DNA of 64,000 bases from assembly GCA_019419865.1 (NCBI GenBank), contig JAHZIG010000005.1, positions 87,100 to 151,099 of the forward strand. Direction: 5' to 3'. The stretch comes from Clostridiales bacterium (GTDB lineage: Bacteria > Bacillota > Clostridia > Monoglobales > Monoglobaceae). How positions within the stretch are numbered: the stretch's first letter is position 1; each line of letters begins with the position of its first letter. Made by a program: the position numbers and the translations under genes. Below the pieces are notes generated by a model. That model worked only from the letters and a program-made list of their open reading frames with translations, had not been told where the DNA came from and made no database searches. This document shows, piece after piece, positions 10,963-19,713 of the stretch.

Positions 10963-11068
10963 CAAGCCAATCCATAATTAAACTATTTCCCAATAGGCCG
11001 AACCTGCCTTCGCGGGTTCGGCTTTCATTATGCGCGTAAATAATTGCGAATTTATGGTTGAAAAAGCG
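10468..11068 (+). repeat. 601-bp near-identical segment, copy B
   Basis: Matches 8145-8747, with a two-base length difference just after the stop codon. It ends a few bases past the TTGAAA -35 element that serves the next gene. Confidence 0.9.
10997..11030 (+). terminator. Terminator of SLH gene copy B
   Basis: An 11-bp stem (10997-11007 with 11012-11022, one G-U pair) with a CTTC loop, followed by TTTCATTA. It is the homologue of the hairpin at 8676. Confidence 0.8.
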
Positions 11069-11086
11069 CCGGGCTAGGTATATAAT
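11058..11086 (+). promoter_or_regulatory. Promoter of the SGNH esterase gene
   Basis: TTGAAA (11058-11063), 17 bases, TATAAT (11081-11086). The -35 belongs to the duplicated segment and the -10 is unique to this site. Confidence 0.75.
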
Positions 11087-11120
11087 AGTCGTATCAAAAC
11101 TTATACGGCGGGTGATTTAA

Positions 11121-12269
11121 ATGGATATGAACAATATAGATACGCTCAGAAAAAAGGCGGAAGAAGAGATAAGCGCTATCAATTTCGCGGAGATCAAGGT
11201 GGAGAACGAGCGCGAGGAGAGCGTCTGCTCCGACTTAAATCTCTGGGACGGCAGAAATACGGTCATCGGATACGCGGACGTGTCGTGGACGAGCTCCGAC
11301 GAGGAAGCGGTCTCGGTCTCCGGCTCGGTGACCTGCGGCAAGGAGCCTAAAGAGGTGGAGATCACGGCGCATTTTTCGTATCAGGACTATCCGGAAATAG
11401 CGATCGATAAGACCTTTAAGATAACCGTTTTGGCCGGGAGCGGCGAAAAGCCTAAGGCTAATACGATAGAGGTGGAGCGCGGCAATTCTCAGCCCGCCCT
11501 GTTTGTGATCGGCGACTCGACGGCGAGCCCGTTCCCGCATACCGGCGAGAACAACAGATACCCGCAGACCGGCTGGGCGCAGTGTCTGCATCATTATTTC
11601 GACCCCGAGAAGCTCTCTGTCGTGGATCTGGCGCTCAGCGGCAGAAGCTCCAAGAGCTTTAAAAACGATACAAACTACAAAATCTTTAACGACGCGATAC
11701 AAAAAGGCGACTACCTTATTCTCCAGTTCGGACATAACGACAGCAAGAGCGAGGATCCGAACCGCTACACTTTTGTAGACGGCGGGATCGCGGACGAAGG
11801 CTCTTATAAAAATTCGATGTCGGTATACATAGAGACCGCGAAACAGAGGGGCGCGAACCCGATAATCGCGACTTCGATCAGCCGCATGAAGCTGAGCGAC
11901 GAGAGTCTTGAACGCTACGTAAACGCGGCGAAAGAGCTTGCGGCCGAGCTGAATATCCCGGTCATAGATATGTATAAGAGGACGAACGACTGGGTGAACG
12001 AAGTAGGACTCGAAGCCGCGAAGGATCTGTATAAATACATAAGACCCCACGATTACAGGTTCATGGACGACCCCGAATATTTGAGGAGCCAATACTACGA
12101 GAGCGCGCTCGAAGAGGGCGAGACCGACGGTACCCACCTCAATATATACGGAGCCGACCTGGTAGCCCAATGGGCGGCCGAGGAGCTGAGCGAGAAAGCG
12201 CCAGAACTGAAAGAGTATATGACCGGCTACAAGGCGAAATACCCGCTGCCGAGTTATGACCGTAAATAG
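11121..12269 (+). CDS. SGNH-hydrolase, rhamnogalacturonan acetylesterase-like (CE12 type)
   Basis: CE12-type esterases remove acetyl groups from rhamnogalacturonan or other plant polysaccharide fragments. Residues 1-115 form a beta-sandwich-like leader (WTSSDEEAVSVSG, as in Big-like domains). The catalytic domain follows, with block I GDSTAS (Ser133), block III GHND (Asn206) and the DGTH pair Asp336/His339. There is no signal peptide, so acetylated oligomers would be processed inside the cell. The start is ATG 11121 behind GCGGGTG; a second ATG at 11127 is possible. A terminator follows and the next gene has its own promoter. Xylan acetylesterase activity is an alternative; the neighbouring pectin genes favour rhamnogalacturonan. 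Confidence 0.85.
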   Translation: MDMNNIDTLRKKAEEEISAINFAEIKVENEREESVCSDLNLWDGRNTVIGYADVSWTSSDEEAVSVSGSVTCGKEPKEVEITAHFSYQDYPEIAIDKTFKITVLAGSGEKPKANTIEVERGNSQPALFVIGDSTASPFPHTGENNRYPQTGWAQCLHHYFDPEKLSVVDLALSGRSSKSFKNDTNYKIFNDAIQKGDYLILQFGHNDSKSEDPNRYTFVDGGIADEGSYKNSMSVYIETAKQRGANPIIATSISRMKLSDESLERYVNAAKELAAELNIPVIDMYKRTNDWVNEVGLEAAKDLYKYIRPHDYRFMDDPEYLRSQYYESALEEGETDGTHLNIYGADLVAQWAAEELSEKAPELKEYMTGYKAKYPLPSYDRK

Positions 12270-12288
12270 ATCTATGCAAACTGTTTAG

Positions 12289-12321
12289 CCGGACGAAGTT
12301 TTTAGCTTCGCCCGGTTTTTG
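12289..12321 (+). terminator. Terminator after the SGNH esterase gene
   Basis: CCGGACGAAG (12289-12298) pairs with CTTCGCCCGG (12306-12315), with one A-C mismatch, and is followed by TTTTTG. Confidence 0.85.
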
Positions 12322-12474
12322 TATTTGGGATTTTAGTATGTTATTTTCATGTATCAAAATAGAATATCTTATCATAGAGATATGTCGCGATCCTTGACGG
12401 GTAAATTATATATGCGAAACTGCGGCTATATGAAAATATATTCAAATAAATAGAAGAAATCCTTCGATCAGGGC

Positions 12475-12503
12475 TTGAATAATTTAAAAAATGGCGCTAT
12501 TAT
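12475..12503 (+). promoter_or_regulatory. Promoter of the heparinase II/III-like gene
   Basis: TTGAAT (12475-12480), 17 bases, TATTAT (12498-12503), about 44 bases before the start codon. The preceding AT-rich stretch (12322-12474) holds nothing else that I recognise. Confidence 0.65.
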
Positions 12504-12546
12504 ATGAGAAAAACATACATGCATATTTAAATTTTGGAGGAGAGCA

Positions 12547-15500
12547 ATGATAAGTCTAAATGAATGGACGCGAGAGGGAGCTAAGTTTGCGTTTCCCAAT
12601 ACGCCCGACGGGAATAATTGGTATACGGTCGGGTTTTTCCCGAAGAACGATTACAGCGTAGACGTCGGCGATTATTTGGCGCTGGAGTTCGAGCTTGCCG
12701 AACCGGCGGAGAAAGCCGGACAGATCAGGGTCAATATCGGCTATATAGACTCGGGCGAGATCAATTACGAGAACATCGTCCACACGGAGTACGTAGGCGC
12801 CGTCGAGGCGGGAGATCGGACGGTCACGGCGTATTTAGAGGAATTTGATTATTTGAGTTCAAGGCGTAACGTCTTAAAATTTGTGAGATACGTCGAGTTC
12901 GACCGCGAGGTCAAAGATCCGCGTTTTATAAAGTCAAAGGGAATATACGCCTATAGCGACGTCTATTCGAAACCGGCGGCGCATAACGAGACCGCCTCGT
13001 ATACTATCAGGCTGGAAAACGAGACCGATAAGCCTAAGGCGTACAGTATAAGTCTTAAAAAAGACGGCTGGGAGGTCTGCGACGTAAGCTTTTCGGAGCG
13101 CTTCGGCGAGATAGAGCCTTACGGCAGAAAAGATATAGTAATGAGCGTTAAGATGTCCGATAGGATCCCGGGCGGCGGCTTTGAAAAGCAGACGGTCAAC
13201 ATAGTTACCGGCGGCGCGGGCGGACAAACGCTGGAGTTTATGACCGTGAGCGAGCTTGAACATCCGTACATAATCCACAATAAAAAAGGCTGGCGGGAAG
13301 TCAGGGAAAAGATGGATAAATACGAGTGGGCGAAAAAGGCGTACGATAAGCTCTACTCGCAGGCAGCGGACTGGGAAATACCCGCGACCGCGGAAGAAGA
13401 CGACAGTATCGCGGCGACGATGAACGCCCATAAAGCGTATATGAGCGCGATAATATGGACGCTCGGCGGCGAGGAACGGTTCCTTAAAAATTCGGCCGCG
13501 TTTTTAAAACACTGCGCGTTCTGGTATCCCCAAAAGCTCAGAGCCTGCGATCAGGAACTTGTCCATGAAGGCGAGTTCTTTAAGAGTATAGCCGTGGTAT
13601 ACGACTTAACATACGATACGGACGAATATTCCGATCAGGACAGAGCGGATATAGAGAAGATGTTCAGGACCTTTATCGGCAGGATAGACTGGGAACTCGA
13701 GACCGGCGGATATTCCAACTGGTCTTTGGCGGAGATCGCGGGCGCGCTTCAGTGTTCCGAGTGTTTGCAGGACAGGGCGCTGATAGAGAGGTTCGCGTTC
13801 GGCAAGGGCGGAATTACAGACCATATCTCAAAATGCGTTCTGGACGACGGCTGGTGGTACGAGTGTTCTATAGGATATAATCTGATGTCGGCGGCGCTCC
13901 TTACCCAGCTCGCGCATTGCCTCCTGCCCTGGGGGATCGATCTGACCGGTTATAAGGTCCCGGCCAACTACTCAAGAGACGTACAGTCTACCGCGAGCCA
14001 TAAGGACGGGCTCGTCTCGAGCGTATACGGACCCAATAAGAAGAATTACAGAAATATAGAGATGCTCTGGGACAGCCTTGTCGCGCTCGCGGACTACAGA
14101 TCCGTCGTGCCGGGCGTGAACGATTCGACCGAGATGCGGCTTACAGGAACGTCAGAAAGAGGCGACGACGCGAGATACGACATAGCCTACGCGGTCTACA
14201 AAAAGCCGGAATACGCCGAGATAGTGCGACGCGGCGGCGAAGAATACCGCGACCTGATCTACGGGGTCGGCGAGCTTCCGGACGTGAGTACGGACATATC
14301 GGAGAAGTCGTATTACTTCGACAACGCGGGAGTCGCGATCCTGAGGAGCCGAAAGGAAGGCGTAAGCCCCGACAAACAGATACAGGCGTCGCTGAAATAC
14401 GGCTCTCACGGCGGCGCGCACGGGCATTACGACAGAACCAGCCTTATGAGTATTTCGCGATACGGGCGCAGTTTTTACAACCCTGAGAATATATGGTATT
14501 CATATCATACGTTTTTGTATAAATTTATGGTTCAGACCGGGATAACACATAACATGACGCTGACCGATCTTAAGATGCAGGATCCGCAGGAGGGCGAGCG
14601 TTTGATGTTCTACAGCGGCGAAACGTTCCAGGCCTGCGCGGTGAATAACAAGGCCAAATGGTCGTATCCTCCGTACGGCGGCTGGAGGGTCGGCGTGGCC
14701 GAGACGTTCGAGGAGCGCTGCTGGAAAGAAGGCAGATACGTTCCTATCCCGCCCGAGGACGAACGCCCCGAATATACCAAGCGGAGCGGCTTCACCGAGC
14801 CTATAGACCAGACGCGCGTTCTGGTGGTCGCAGACGATTTCGTCGTCGTCTTCGACAGCGTAGCGGGCGAGGAAGAACACGACTACGATTGCGTATATCA
14901 TTTCTGCGGGCTCAGGGAAATGGACGGAGCGAAGCATAAGGAGCATACCGAACAGCTTACGACCGATCCGCTGTCGAGCGGACAATTCGTGACCGACTGC
15001 GATTGGTACGACTGCGAAGGAGACGTCAAGCTCGGCTTTGAGATGGAGTTCGACGAATCGACGCGTAAACACGGCTGGCTCGTTCCGTTCAGGACTTCGT
15101 GCAACGAGCCGGGGACTTTGAAGATGAACGTATTCTATCCCGATCTTAAAGATAAGGGCTCCGAGCTGATACTCGGAACCGACCCGCAGTATTTCGAGGT
15201 CCAGCATAAGCTGTACTATGAGATAACCGACGGCGAGAATCTTTTGAAAGAGGGCAAGTTCGGCGCCTGGATACTCGGCCGGGACGATATAGTCCTGGAT
15301 ATAACCGGAGCGGATAAGTTGGTTCTTAAAACCAAATACGAGAAGCCGGAATTGGATCTGTTCGGCGTCGCAAACCCGCTTAAATCGATATTCTGGGGCG
15401 ATCCTTATATTGTGACGAAATCGGGCGAGAGAAAATATTTATGCGATATGGACGTAGAGATCGACGAATTGTACGAGACCGAAAAGAACAAGGACTACTA

Positions 15501-15921
15501 CGGCGGAGGAGTGAAGATTGCCGGCAGAGAGTTTAAACATGCGGTCGGCGCGGAACCGACCGAGGAGAATAAATTCGGCTCGATAACCGTAGACCTTAGC
15601 GGCATGGAAGCGGAGAGCTTTGTCGCGAGCATAGGCTCCGACTACCCGCTCGGCGGCGAGGAGTATAAGAGGTATATGGTATCGCAACGCAAGCGCGGCA
15701 AGAGCGCAAGATTCGCGACCGTGATAGAACCTCACGAAGACGAGCCTTTGGTCGCGCGCGTATCCGCCGAGGACGAAAACACGTTGGTCGTAGAAATGCG
15801 CGACGGAACCCAACGGATAGTTCGCGTAAGCGGCCTCGACGCTCCACACGAGGAGAAGATCAGCGTGAGAGTTGAAAGCGTCTCGAACGGCGAAACGATA
15901 GGAGCGGAAGAGTCCGAGTAA
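12547..15921 (+). CDS. Large cytoplasmic heparinase II/III-like protein, putative uronate lyase
   Basis: The 1124-residue protein has a beta-sandwich-like N terminus (residues 1-235), an alpha/alpha-toroid-like region (about 250-560, with DDGWWYECSIGYN and helices rich in Trp and Leu), then the heparinase II/III beta-sheet domain marked by GSHGGAHGHYDR. In the last motif His621, His625, His627 and Tyr628 are candidate catalytic or metal-binding residues. A further 300 residues are beta-rich. The family cleaves uronic-acid glycosides by beta-elimination or, in some members, hydrolyses them. No signal peptide is present, so short imported oligomers are expected. The start ATG 12547 follows GGAGGAGAGCA. 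Neighbouring GH51 and CE12-like genes suggest pectin or rhamnogalacturonan, but the substrate is not provable from sequence. Confidence 0.75.
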   Translation: MISLNEWTREGAKFAFPNTPDGNNWYTVGFFPKNDYSVDVGDYLALEFELAEPAEKAGQIRVNIGYIDSGEINYENIVHTEYVGAVEAGDRTVTAYLEEFDYLSSRRNVLKFVRYVEFDREVKDPRFIKSKGIYAYSDVYSKPAAHNETASYTIRLENETDKPKAYSISLKKDGWEVCDVSFSERFGEIEPYGRKDIVMSVKMSDRIPGGGFEKQTVNIVTGGAGGQTLEFMTVSELEHPYIIHNKKGWREVREKMDKYEWAKKAYDKLYSQAADWEIPATAEEDDSIAATMNAHKAYMSAIIWTLGGEERFLKNSAAFLKHCAFWYPQKLRACDQELVHEGEFFKSIAVVYDLTYDTDEYSDQDRADIEKMFRTFIGRIDWELETGGYSNWSLAEIAGALQCSECLQDRALIERFAFGKGGITDHISKCVLDDGWWYECSIGYNLMSAALLTQLAHCLLPWGIDLTGYKVPANYSRDVQSTASHKDGLVSSVYGPNKKNYRNIEMLWDSLVALADYRSVVPGVNDSTEMRLTGTSERGDDARYDIAYAVYKKPEYAEIVRRGGEEYRDLIYGVGELPDVSTDISEKSYYFDNAGVAILRSRKEGVSPDKQIQASLKYGSHGGAHGHYDRTSLMSISRYGRSFYNPENIWYSYHTFLYKFMVQTGITHNMTLTDLKMQDPQEGERLMFYSGETFQACAVNNKAKWSYPPYGGWRVGVAETFEERCWKEGRYVPIPPEDERPEYTKRSGFTEPIDQTRVLVVADDFVVVFDSVAGEEEHDYDCVYHFCGLREMDGAKHKEHTEQLTTDPLSSGQFVTDCDWYDCEGDVKLGFEMEFDESTRKHGWLVPFRTSCNEPGTLKMNVFYPDLKDKGSELILGTDPQYFEVQHKLYYEITDGENLLKEGKFGAWILGRDDIVLDITGADKLVLKTKYEKPELDLFGVANPLKSIFWGDPYIVTKSGERKYLCDMDVEIDELYETEKNKDYYGGGVKIAGREFKHAVGAEPTEENKFGSITVDLSGMEAESFVASIGSDYPLGGEEYKRYMVSQRKRGKSARFATVIEPHEDEPLVARVSAEDENTLVVEMRDGTQRIVRVSGLDAPHEEKISVRVESVSNGETIGAEESE

Positions 15922-15949
15922 TATATGAATAAGAATTGATGCAGAGCAA

Positions 15950-15987
15950 AAGGCGGGAGACGCGTGGATCTCCCGCCTTATATTATT
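15950..15987 (+). terminator. Terminator after the heparinase-like gene
   Basis: An 11-bp perfect stem (15950-15960 with 15969-15979) with an 8-base loop, followed by TTATATTATT-like AT-rich sequence. Confidence 0.8.
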
Positions 15988-16103
15988 GTAACCGGGTATT
16001 TTTGAACGCAGATTTGGCGACGGCCTCTGTATCTTAAAAAGTCCGTATATAAAAAATAAGCGTCGTTACCGCGCTTAGAGCTTATTTGATTTTATGATTT
16101 AGG

Positions 16104-16427
16104 CTAACTCTCGCACGCCTTGCAGAAATGATAGATTATCCATTCCGCGCGGCGGAAGTTCTCTTCGCTCAACCCGGATAACAGCCCCTCGATATAAGCG
16201 TATTTGTCCGGATCCGCTTCGCCGGATATAAGAGTGTTGCAATCCGTATTAAGGCTGCTCGCGAGCCGCAGAAGGACCTGTACGGACATACCCTTTTTGC
16301 CGGTCTCTATCTCGTAGAGGAACCTTGCGCTTATATTTGCCTTTTCGCTTAAAAATTCCCGCGTATATCCGTTTTTGTTTCTCAGCTCCCAAATACGTTT
16401 TCCGATTTCTTTATTGATATTGTCCAT
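16104..16427 (-). CDS. XRE-family transcriptional regulator
   Basis: The 107-residue protein is mostly a helix-turn-helix of the Cro/CI type: IGKRIWELRNKNGYTREFLS, then the recognition helix region NISARFLYEIETGKKG and VQVLLRLASSLNTDCNTLI. The C-terminal 35 residues (LLSGLSEENFRRAEWIIYHF) may dimerise. The start is ATG at 16427, with GGGAGAAAG just upstream on this strand; a longer 132-residue reading has no ribosome site. It diverges from a deleted surface-protein gene, and an imperfect palindrome overlaps that gene's promoter. It probably represses that promoter and perhaps its own, which is inference from position. Confidence 0.85.
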   Translation of the reverse strand: MDNINKEIGKRIWELRNKNGYTREFLSEKANISARFLYEIETGKKGMSVQVLLRLASSLNTDCNTLISGEADPDKYAYIEGLLSGLSEENFRRAEWIIYHFCKACES

Positions 16428-16521
16428 ATTTCTTTCTCCCGATCTTTCTATGAGACGCTTACGGTAAGCGTATATTAGATTTGTTTTATTATAGAGTATC
16501 ACAATAATACATAAAATAAAT

Positions 16522-16562
16522 GCGCTAAAGTTCTTGACAAATATGAACTAAAGCGCTAAAAT
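16522..16562 (+). promoter_or_regulatory. Consensus promoter inside an imperfect 12-bp palindromic operator
   Basis: TTGACA (16534-16539), 17 bases and TAAAAT (16557-16562) drive the plus strand. GCGCTAAAGTTC (16522-16533) and GAACTAAAGCGC (16545-16556) are reverse complements at 10 of 12 positions and bracket the -35, filling most of the spacer. This is a classic repressor layout. On the minus strand TATAAT (16493-16488) with a weak -35 is a candidate promoter for the XRE gene. Confidence 0.75.
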
Positions 16563-16602
16563 TTCAATAACAATAGTTCTATGATTTACGGAGGGAAGAT
16601 AG

Positions 16603-17045
16603 ATGAAAAAGTTGATAAGCGCGTTTTTGATTATGGCGACGGTTTTGGCGACAACCTAACCGACGTATATTACGCCGGTACGGAATCGCAGTGGAACCAA
16701 ATAGAAATCGGCTCCAGTAACGACTATCTCCTCTCCGCCAATATCCATTTCGCAAACGACGACGCGGACGTCAAGATCGGCGGCGCGGTCGAGGATAAAT
16801 CCAATCGCAAAATATCGGCCGACTTCCAAAACGCGTCAAGCGCGGCTAAAACGTTCGACGCGATCTGCGCGGTATACGACGAGCGCGGCGCGCTTATTAC
16901 CTACGAGGACGTAACCGTGACCGTCGCTTCCGGCGAGACGCGGGAGATAGAGTTCTTCCTAAGCGCAAGCGGCTGGGATTCGTACAAGCTCTTCGCCTGG
17001 GACGATCTGGGTTCGATGCGGCCGCTCGGCTGGTCTGAGACGTAA
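16603..17045 (+). pseudogene. Remnant of a secreted leucine-rich-repeat-type surface protein
   Basis: ATG 16603, behind a good GGAGGGAAG site and the strong promoter, begins a perfect signal peptide (MKKLISAFLIMATVLATT) that stops after 18 residues at TAA 16657. A different frame at once reads LTDVYYAGTESQWNQIEI and ANIHFAND, the phrase that ends BspA-type leucine-rich-repeat domains. It continues with an 80-residue beta domain to the TAA at 17043. The simplest reading is an internal, out-of-frame deletion that removed the repeat array and joined signal peptide to C-terminal domain. The 154-codon ORF starting at 16581 is therefore not a genuine start. The C-terminal domain resembles that of the lectin-peptidase at 47384-49684, with the shared ending W-D-x-x-x-S-M-x-P-L. 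Confidence 0.75.
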
Positions 17046-17082
17046 AATAAAATTTCTTCCCAATTATATCAAAGCATGACAA

Positions 17083-17111
17083 ACGCCGCGGCTCGTATGA
17101 GCTCGCGGCGT
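17083..17111 (+). terminator. GC-rich hairpin after the surface-protein remnant
   Basis: ACGCCGCG and GCTC (17083-17094) pair with GAGC and CGCGGCGT (17099-17111) with one bulged base and a 4-base loop. No U-tract follows, so this is a weak or Rho-assisted terminator at best. Confidence 0.5.
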
Positions 17112-17224
17112 ATCTGTCCGTCCGGATCCGGTAAGAAGTTACGATTATTCTCTTTTTAATTATTCAATATATTCGACGCCCCATTACCGAGCGCCGTAAA
17201 GCGGAGACAGGGGAGCGGCGAATG

Positions 17225-17530
17225 TCATTCCTCCGCCGCCTCTAACTTAAAGATAACCGGTCTTACCCCGTCGTTACAGCAGGCGATATGAACGTCGTCT
17301 ACGCCGTACACTTTGCCTCCGCCGGCTAAAGTACTTGCTTGGATACATATTGCCTGCCAAGCCATTTGACAGAAGCCTTCCGGACATTCGTTCCCAAAAA
17401 CGCCTCCGGTAAGGAAAACGTCTCCCTCTTTCATAAACGGACACGGTCCGAAATCTTCAAATTTGATATATTTATCTTTTAATTCCCGGTCGAACATTCT
17501 TTTTAAAACCGTTATTTTACACCTTTTCAA
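17225..17530 (-). CDS. TIGR04076-like small cysteine-rich protein
   Basis: The 101-residue protein matches the pattern I know from the TIGR04076 family: CKITVLKRMF at the N terminus, GPCPFMKEGDVF, then PEGFCQMAWQ, and IACCNDGVRPVIFKLE near the end. Six conserved-looking cysteines suggest metal or Fe-S binding; no function is established to my knowledge. I chose the TTG at 17530 because GGAGG (17539-17543) lies eight bases upstream on this strand. The GTG at 17545 overlaps the ribosome site. It lies downstream of putP on the same strand, separated by 181 bases. Confidence 0.75.
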   Translation of the reverse strand: MKRCKITVLKRMFDRELKDKYIKFEDFGPCPFMKEGDVFLTGGVFGNECPEGFCQMAWQAICIQASTLAGGGKVYGVDDVHIACCNDGVRPVIFKLEAAEE

Positions 17531-17711
17531 GCGGATCGCCTCCACGTTTTTATTTTATTCGCGCATGACCGACGAGCTATGATCGTTGCTGTTTCCTTTG
17601 TTTGCAGGCTAACGACTACGCTTATCGCCGCCGATCAAAATTTAAAGATCTTAGGTTCCTCAGTGAACGAACATATCCGAGCGGTCGCGTTTTTCAGGTA
17701 GAACGCCTCGT

Positions 17712-19271
17712 TTATTTATTTGCGCGGACTTCTTCAAATTCGCGCTTGATCGTATCGGATGGCGGAGCGGTCAGCAGAGATACCACGATTATGCAAAGGC
17801 TCGAAAATATGAAAGCCGGGAGCAATTCGTAAATATCAAACGCGCCGCCGAGGGGACGGATAACGAGTTTCCAGAAAAATACCATCAGACCGCCGCCGAC
17901 CATTCCGGCGATCGCGCCGTATTGATTGATACGTTTCCAGAAGAGCGAGAACAGGACGAGAGGCCCGAACGTCGCGCCAAATCCCGCCCATGCGAACGAT
18001 ACTATCGTGAAGATAACGCTGTTTTCGTCGAGCGCGATTATTATCGCCACAAGCGTGATCGCCAGCAGAGTTATACGCGAGACGAGCATGACCTGCTTGT
18101 CGCTCGCGTCCTTTTTGAACAGGCCCTGGAAAAGGTTTTTGGAAAACGCCGAAGCTGCGATCAGCAGATATGAATCGGACGAGCTGATTGTAGCCGCGAG
18201 TATCCCGGCCATGATGAACCCGGCCAGCAGAGCGGGCAGCAGGTTGGTCGACAGTATGATAAAGATGTTCTCCGCCTCCGAACTGGTCGTAAGCGCGGTC
18301 GGGAACAGAGAACGTCCGACAACGCCGATGAATACGGCCACCGCAAGCGATATGACCACCCACACGGTAGCGATCCGGCGCGAGCTTGTGAGCTCGCGTT
18401 CGCTGCGTATGGCCATAAATCTCAGCAGTACTTGCGGCATACCGAAATAGCCGAGACCCCAGGCGAGCGTCGAGCATATATTTATAAAGCCGTAAGGTTC
18501 GGAGTCTCCAAACAGCGGAACGCCGTTCGACGCTTGCTGTACGCCGCCGCCGTCGGTTACCGGCGAGGCCAATCCGAACATATCGAGGAATCCGGGTATG
18601 TTCTTCACGTTTTCGACGACCGCAGAGATCCCGCCGGCCGCGACCGTTCCCACGACCACGATGCATATGAGCGCGACGAACATAACTATCGCCTGCATAA
18701 AGTCGGACGCGCTTTCGGCCAGGAAGCCGCCCAGGATCGTGTAGATAAGCACGAACAGCGCGCCCAGGATCATCATCGGTATGTAGGGCGCCCCGAACAG
18801 CGTCGAGAACAGCTTTCCGCAGGTCACAAGACAGCTTGCGGCGTAGACCGTGAAGAATATCAGTATAAATACCGCCGAGATCGTCATAATGACCTTCTTA
18901 TTCTCGTGGAATCGGTTAGAAAAGAACTCGGGCAGAGTGATAGCGTTGCCCGCCTTTACGCTGTATCTGCGCAGACGCTTTGAAACGATGAGCCAGTTGA
19001 TATACGTGCCCGCGGCAAGACCTATAGCCGTCCAGGACGCGTCCGCGATACCGCACCAGTACGCGACTCCGGGTAGACCCATCAGCAGCCACCCGCTCAT
19101 GTCCGACGCTTCCGCGCTCATCGCCGCGACCCAGGGACCGAGCGAACGTCCGCCGAGAAAATAGTTCTCCGAGCTCTGGCTCGCGCGCTTTGCAAAGGCC
19201 ACGCCTATGCAGATTACCGCCGCCATATAGATGCACATGGCGATCAATACTTGAATTTGGTTTGAATCCAT
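17712..19271 (-). CDS. putP: Sodium/proline symporter
   Basis: A 519-residue member of the solute:sodium symporter family, with about 13 hydrophobic segments. NYFLGGRSLGPWVAAMSAEASDMSGW-type sequence near residues 35-65 (key part AEASDMSGW) is the TM2 sodium/substrate region of PutP. SSDSYLLIAASAFSKNLF around residue 365 matches the TM8-TM9 region. It imports proline with sodium across the cytoplasmic membrane, for nutrition or osmoprotection. The start ATG 19271 follows GGAGGGAGA on this strand, and a promoter lies about 105 bases upstream. Family members also carry pantothenate or sugars; the TM2 sequence favours proline. Confidence 0.9.
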   Translation of the reverse strand: MDSNQIQVLIAMCIYMAAVICIGVAFAKRASQSSENYFLGGRSLGPWVAAMSAEASDMSGWLLMGLPGVAYWCGIADASWTAIGLAAGTYINWLIVSKRLRRYSVKAGNAITLPEFFSNRFHENKKVIMTISAVFILIFFTVYAASCLVTCGKLFSTLFGAPYIPMMILGALFVLIYTILGGFLAESASDFMQAIVMFVALICIVVVGTVAAGGISAVVENVKNIPGFLDMFGLASPVTDGGGVQQASNGVPLFGDSEPYGFINICSTLAWGLGYFGMPQVLLRFMAIRSERELTSSRRIATVWVVISLAVAVFIGVVGRSLFPTALTTSSEAENIFIILSTNLLPALLAGFIMAGILAATISSSDSYLLIAASAFSKNLFQGLFKKDASDKQVMLVSRITLLAITLVAIIIALDENSVIFTIVSFAWAGFGATFGPLVLFSLFWKRINQYGAIAGMVGGGLMVFFWKLVIRPLGGAFDIYELLPAFIFSSLCIIVVSLLTAPPSDTIKREFEEVRANK

Positions 19272-19375
19272 AGCAAATCTCCCTCCGTATTTAAAGTTTG
19301 CAGCCGATTTTAAAACGCTAAACGTTTTGATTTTATACGGCTTTGCACAAAATGTAATGTATTAAACCGTGGGTC

Positions 19376-19404
19376 ATTATATCATAAATCAATACAAAAA
19401 TCAA
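19376..19404 (-). promoter_or_regulatory. Promoter of putP
   Basis: Reading the minus strand, TTGATT (19404-19399), 17 bases, TATAAT (19381-19376). It leaves a leader of about 95-100 bases before putP. Confidence 0.7.
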
Positions 19405-19684
19405 TATTTACCACAATTGAGCGCTGCGGTTTTCGAGCGTTTTTGAACGATCCGCAATAGGTCGCCAGGTCTGTATAGCGCGCGAAGGACCGGTATATGC
19501 GTCGGATCGATAGTTATATTACGTCCCGGCAGGTTTAGCGCCGCCGTTTCGGGAACGCGCCGCGTTCGCGCATATGGTAAAATCTACTCCGTCGCCGGAG
19601 CGATATTTCTAAGGAAAATTTTACGAAATATATTCAAGAAATAGCGGAAACAGTCCGTTAGTCCACGCCTTGATTTTTTCAAAA

Positions 19685-19713
19685 TTGACAAAACCGAACA
19701 TATGTTATATAAT
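19685..19713 (+). promoter_or_regulatory. Perfect-consensus promoter of the KilA-N gene
   Basis: TTGACA (19685-19690), exactly 17 bases, TATAAT (19708-19713). A full consensus match is unusual for a non-ribosomal gene in this window. Confidence 0.85.

Noticed and set aside
16581..16602. Upstream start for the 154-codon reading of the surface-protein remnant
   Set aside because: The ribosome site lies after this start, and the real signal peptide begins at 16603 in another frame, so the 154-residue protein is not the native product.
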